Origin: Methanobacterium sp. UBA44
GTDB lineage: Archaea > Methanobacteriota > Methanobacteria > Methanobacteriales > Methanobacteriaceae
DNA length: 64,000 nucleotides
Direction of reading: 5' to 3'
Assembly: GCA_002494885.1 (NCBI GenBank)
Contig: DACV01000003.1
Coordinates: 32,672 to 96,671 of the forward strand
The translations under genes were made by a program, and so were the position numbers. The notes below the pieces were generated by a model that did no database searches, had not been told where the DNA came from, and saw only the letters and a program-made list of their open reading frames with translations. Below, piece after piece: positions 61,372 to 64,000 of this stretch. Each line of letters begins with the position of its first letter. Position 1 is the stretch's first letter.

Positions 61372-62424
61372 ATGTGGAGAATAGATCGTCCAGATTCCCT
61401 AAATATTACTGGAAATAATCCAGTAGCAAAAGAACTTTCTACTTATTCAGAAATCATGTTAAATACAAGACTTTCAAGGTCAAAAGTCGCCAGGATGATA
61501 GAAGTAGATAAAAATGAAGATATGTGGGTTGAACATGAGAATATAATGAAAAAATTCAACGAAAATTATAACAAATTAGTCTTAACTAACCTTAAAAAGC
61601 CTGATTTCTCATATCTTGATTTAAAAATCAAAATTACAGAAAAAATCTTTGAAAACTGTTATTTTTGCGAAAGAAGATGCTATATTAATAGAAATGTTGA
61701 CATGGGAGTATGTAATATTTCAAGGCCAAAAATAGCCTCTGAATTCATGCATATGGGGGAAGAAGCACCACTTGTCCCCAGCCATACTATTTTCTTTGCA
61801 GGATGCAACTTTGAATGTATTTACTGCCAGAACTGGGATATCAGTCAGTCTGCAAATCGAGGGATGGAAATTGAAGAGAGGAAAATGGCAAAAATAATTG
61901 ATTTAAGACGAAAAGAAGGTTCAAGGAATGTAAACTTCGTTGGGGGCGATCCAACGCCTAATTTATTATATATCTTAAAAACAATGAATCTGAGCAAAGA
62001 AAACATCCCTGTGGTCTGGAACAGCAATTTTTATATGAGTGAGGATGCAATGAAAGTTCTTGATGGCTTTATTGATCTCTATTTAAGTGATTTTAAGTAT
62101 GGGCCATCTGATTGCGCACAAAGGCTTTCAGGAGTGTCTGATTACTGGAATATTGTAACAAGAAATCACAAAATGGCAAAAGAAGCAGGGGATATGATTA
62201 TAAGGCATCTTGTACTTCCAAATCATGTAGAATGCTGCTCAAAGCCTATTTTAAAGTGGATAAAGGCCAATTTAGGAAAAAATACAGTTGTAAATATTAT
62301 GGGTCAGTACAGGCCTGTTTATAAGGCAGCCGAATGTAAAGAAATTGCAACACATCCTGATCCTGAGGAAATTGAAGAAGCAATAAATTACGCAAAAGGA
62401 ATAGGCTTGATAAGTTTAATCTGA
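61372..62424 (+). CDS. Radical SAM protein, PflA-like (COG1313 type)
   Basis: 350 residues. An N-terminal Cys group CYFCERRCYINRN precedes the radical SAM motif FFAGCNFECIYCQNWDIS (CxxxCxxC), followed by NFVGGDPTPNLLYIL and LSDFKYGPSDCAQRL. This matches the archaeal pyruvate-formate-lyase-activating-enzyme-like group whose substrates are unknown. No Shine-Dalgarno site precedes the ATG and a TATA-like TGTATATTAG lies 25-30 bases upstream, so the mRNA may be leaderless. Confidence 0.85.
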   Translation: MWRIDRPDSLNITGNNPVAKELSTYSEIMLNTRLSRSKVARMIEVDKNEDMWVEHENIMKKFNENYNKLVLTNLKKPDFSYLDLKIKITEKIFENCYFCERRCYINRNVDMGVCNISRPKIASEFMHMGEEAPLVPSHTIFFAGCNFECIYCQNWDISQSANRGMEIEERKMAKIIDLRRKEGSRNVNFVGGDPTPNLLYILKTMNLSKENIPVVWNSNFYMSEDAMKVLDGFIDLYLSDFKYGPSDCAQRLSGVSDYWNIVTRNHKMAKEAGDMIIRHLVLPNHVECCSKPILKWIKANLGKNTVVNIMGQYRPVYKAAECKEIATHPDPEEIEEAINYAKGIGLISLI

Positions 62425-62880
62425 TTCTGGATCTGGGATATTTCCTTTTTTAATTGTTTACAAAATTAAAGATTTTTGTACTATTCTATTTACTTAGAAA
62501 TTAGAATATTAAAAAAATAAAAAGAATAGTTAAAAGATATCAAAAACAATCCATAGATATTATTAATTATAATCATTTTAAACATAATAATTGCTGATTA
62601 ATTAATAAAGCTAATTAAAATTCTTAAAATCCCAAATAACTAATTTTAACCCAAATAAAAAGTTAACAGGTTTTATTTAATGATTATACTTATGATGGTT
62701 ACATTATAAAAGTAATGTATATACTCTTTTTTGCTAAATAAGATTTTACATAACCAGATTTGTTAAAAAGACTAATTGAAAGAGCTCGTCCAAAATATCA
62801 TATTTAAATAACCCCATAACTTGCCCCAAATCATAAAAAGAGCTCATTTAGCGTCTTTTTTTTGAATTGAAATCAAAAGA
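62425..62880. other. Intergenic region, no gene seen
   Basis: AT-rich. AAAAAGAC at 62765-62772 and GTCTTTTT at 62853-62860 form a long-range inverted repeat, with GAGCTC palindromes inside both arms' neighbourhood (62783 and 62840), followed by a run of eight T. This could be a terminator. The promoter and leader of the next gene start at 62881. Confidence 0.5.
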
Positions 62881-62960
62881 TTTATATGGTATAGGGCATT
62901 AAGTAGTGCCTACCCATAGAAAACCCCTGATTGGTTTTTTGATGATTGGGAATCGGAGGC
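62881..62960 (+). promoter_or_regulatory. Promoter and structured leader of the pseudomurein-binding protein gene
   Basis: TTTATATG at 62881-62888 is a TATA candidate. Downstream, TAGGGCA/TGCCTA (62892-62898 with 62907-62912) and nested stems CCCA/TGGG (62913-62916 with 62947-62950) and AAAACC/GGTTTT (62120-type spacing: 62920-62925 with 62933-62938) fold in series. The ribosome site GGAGG (62955-62959) lies just outside. Riboswitch identity is not recognised. Confidence 0.4.
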
Positions 62961-62966
62961 GGTATA

Positions 62967-64000
62967 ATTACGAAGAAATTGCTTTTTGCAGCCCTATTAA
63001 TATCCAGTCTATTCCTGTCTGGTATAGCTGGTGTAAGCGCAACAGACGCGGAAACTGCAGAAATACAGTCTGATAATAGCAGTACTGTACAAGAAAAGGC
63101 AGATATAGAGATAAATAATACAGATAATGTAGATAAATCGGCTACAACGCAAAATCCAGCCGATGAAAGTGTAAAAACAGTGAAAAATACAGGTACTCCT
63201 AAGGCAAGTACTAAAACTAATCAAACCACAACTGAAACAGAGTCAACCACACAAGACACAGTAAGTACAGATGTTGATAAAACAACAGAATCTCAAACAG
63301 TACCATCAACAGATTCAGCCAGCCAAGATTCAACAGATACAGAAACGAAAGACGTAGATCAAACTGCAAATGCAGAAAATTCAGTGCCTACATCTCCAGA
63401 TACAGCAAATAATACCACAAACACTCAAGAAAAATTAGCCGCAGCAGGAGAAACAAAAACTCCGGCAAGCTTTACTGTAAGTCAAATTAACGATGCAGCA
63501 GCTAGAGTCAAAGCATTCATTGAAACCAACAAGAGACTTCCAAAATATGTGACAATTGGTACAAGTCAAGTTACAATGCCTGACTTTCTGAAACTACTCA
63601 GTGCAGGATTACTACAGATAAATAGTGGGAAAACAGCACCAATAACGCTTAAAAATGTGAATACTCCTGTAAAACCAAGTGAAAGTATTAAAAGCGGGAA
63701 CATATATAAAGCTGGCTATTTGGACCTTGCTAAAAGAGTTAACGCATTTATAGATGCAAATGGTAGACTGCCAAATTATACAAGCAGTAATCTTGGTAAA
63801 CTAACCTATGAATCTTTAATTTATATGTTCTCCCGGGTACTTAACTTCCAGAAAGAAAATAACAGATTACCGAATTATGTAGCGGTAAAGCCATGGAGTA
63901 CCATTGGAACCTCAAGTACAGGAGGAACAACACCAGTTCCAGTACCTGCAGAGTTACAACAGTATCTTAAAGCTACATCAAATTGCCAAGTTACCAATGC
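62967..64000 (+). CDS. Secreted pseudomurein-binding-repeat protein, N-terminal part (runs off the right edge)
   Basis: 344 codons are inside the window, with no stop. A signal peptide (TKKLLFAALLISSLFLSG, then IAGVSA) is followed by about 140 Thr/Ser/Gln/Asn-rich residues, then pseudomurein-binding repeats: INDAAARVKAFIETNKRLPK near 63484, LAKRVNAFIDANGRLPNY near 63724 and a third short match FQKENNRLPNYVAV. The last residues ELQQYLKATSNCQVTN resemble the beginning of the transglutaminase-like domain found in such proteins. Role: wall-attached surface protein or hydrolase. The start appears to be ATT 62967, seven bases after GGAGG; TTG 62979 is too far from the site. Confidence 0.8.
   Translation, partial: MTKKLLFAALLISSLFLSGIAGVSATDAETAEIQSDNSSTVQEKADIEINNTDNVDKSATTQNPADESVKTVKNTGTPKASTKTNQTTTETESTTQDTVSTDVDKTTESQTVPSTDSASQDSTDTETKDVDQTANAENSVPTSPDTANNTTNTQEKLAAAGETKTPASFTVSQINDAAARVKAFIETNKRLPKYVTIGTSQVTMPDFLKLLSAGLLQINSGKTAPITLKNVNTPVKPSESIKSGNIYKAGYLDLAKRVNAFIDANGRLPNYTSSNLGKLTYESLIYMFSRVLNFQKENNRLPNYVAVKPWSTIGTSSTGGTTPVPVPAELQQYLKATSNCQVTN

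Noticed and set aside
63009..63224. Minus-strand open frame of 71 codons at the right end
   Set aside because: It is antisense to the Thr/Ser-rich linker of the pseudomurein-binding protein and reflects its low-complexity codons.

Overview
The window looks like chromosomal DNA of a methanogenic archaeon of the order Methanobacteriales, most likely Methanobacterium or a close relative (inference). Evidence: archaeal ribosomal proteins S3Ae and L40e, geranylgeranylglyceryl phosphate synthase, class V fructose-bisphosphatase, archaeal phosphoglycerate mutase, Mur-type ligases of the kind used for pseudomurein, a surface protein with pseudomurein-binding repeats, EppA-type class III pilin signals, strongly AT-rich intergenic DNA, and Shine-Dalgarno sites of the GGAGGTGAT type. 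I found no rRNA, tRNA or CRISPR array.

Layout. 0-3 kb: a tandem set of class III pilin-like genes (one cut by the window edge), a hypothetical gene, a 132-bp dispersed repeat and an IS5-type insertion sequence whose transposase carries an internal stop. 3-10 kb: a glycosyltransferase, a membrane-anchored regulator-like protein, a beta-lactamase-fold hydrolase, a GTPase/DUF2073/zinc-ribbon trio and an Rqc2/NFACT protein. 10-20 kb: DUF2070 and EMC6-like membrane proteins and central metabolism (fumarase beta, fructose-bisphosphatase, an isopropylmalate/homoisocitrate dehydrogenase, malate dehydrogenase). 20-27 kb: a nitrogen island, pdxT followed by a four-gene glutamate synthase locus, then amt-glnK. 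Both transcription units are preceded by GGAA-N6-TTCC palindromes like those bound by the archaeal repressor NrpR. 27-39 kb: pdxS, a mechanosensitive-type channel, an ASCH-TPR fusion, and a long minus-strand gene series from ribosomal S3Ae through apgM, glmM and glmU (UDP-GlcNAc supply) to hisC and nrdG. 39-45 kb: redox and methyltransferase genes, a small membrane-protein/XRE-repressor operon with a palindromic operator, and a decayed CPBP protease gene interrupted by the second copy of the 132-bp repeat. 45-50 kb: ChlI/ChlD-type chelatase, Tsr3, L40e, GGGP synthase. 50-57 kb: a minus-strand wall cluster (LCP protein, nucleotidyltransferase, VanW-like protein, MurT-like ligase, and two Mur ligases fused in one chain). 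57-64 kb: a 720-bp gene-free stretch, hypD, a HAD phosphatase, a TldE/PmbA protein, a radical SAM protein and the start of a pseudomurein-binding surface protein running off the right edge.

Themes. Cell-wall genes recur: glmM/glmU supply activated amino sugar, the 50-57 kb ligases would build peptide precursors, LCP/VanW proteins sit where attachment or remodelling would occur, and the right-edge protein binds the finished wall. The nitrogen island pairs ammonium uptake and PII with a glutamate synthase that contains an F420-dehydrogenase-like subunit whose halves are in swapped order, suggesting F420H2 as possible electron donor. Three intergenic regions carry arrays of short perfect or near-perfect hairpins, nearly all with three-base loops, that I cannot assign to a known element.
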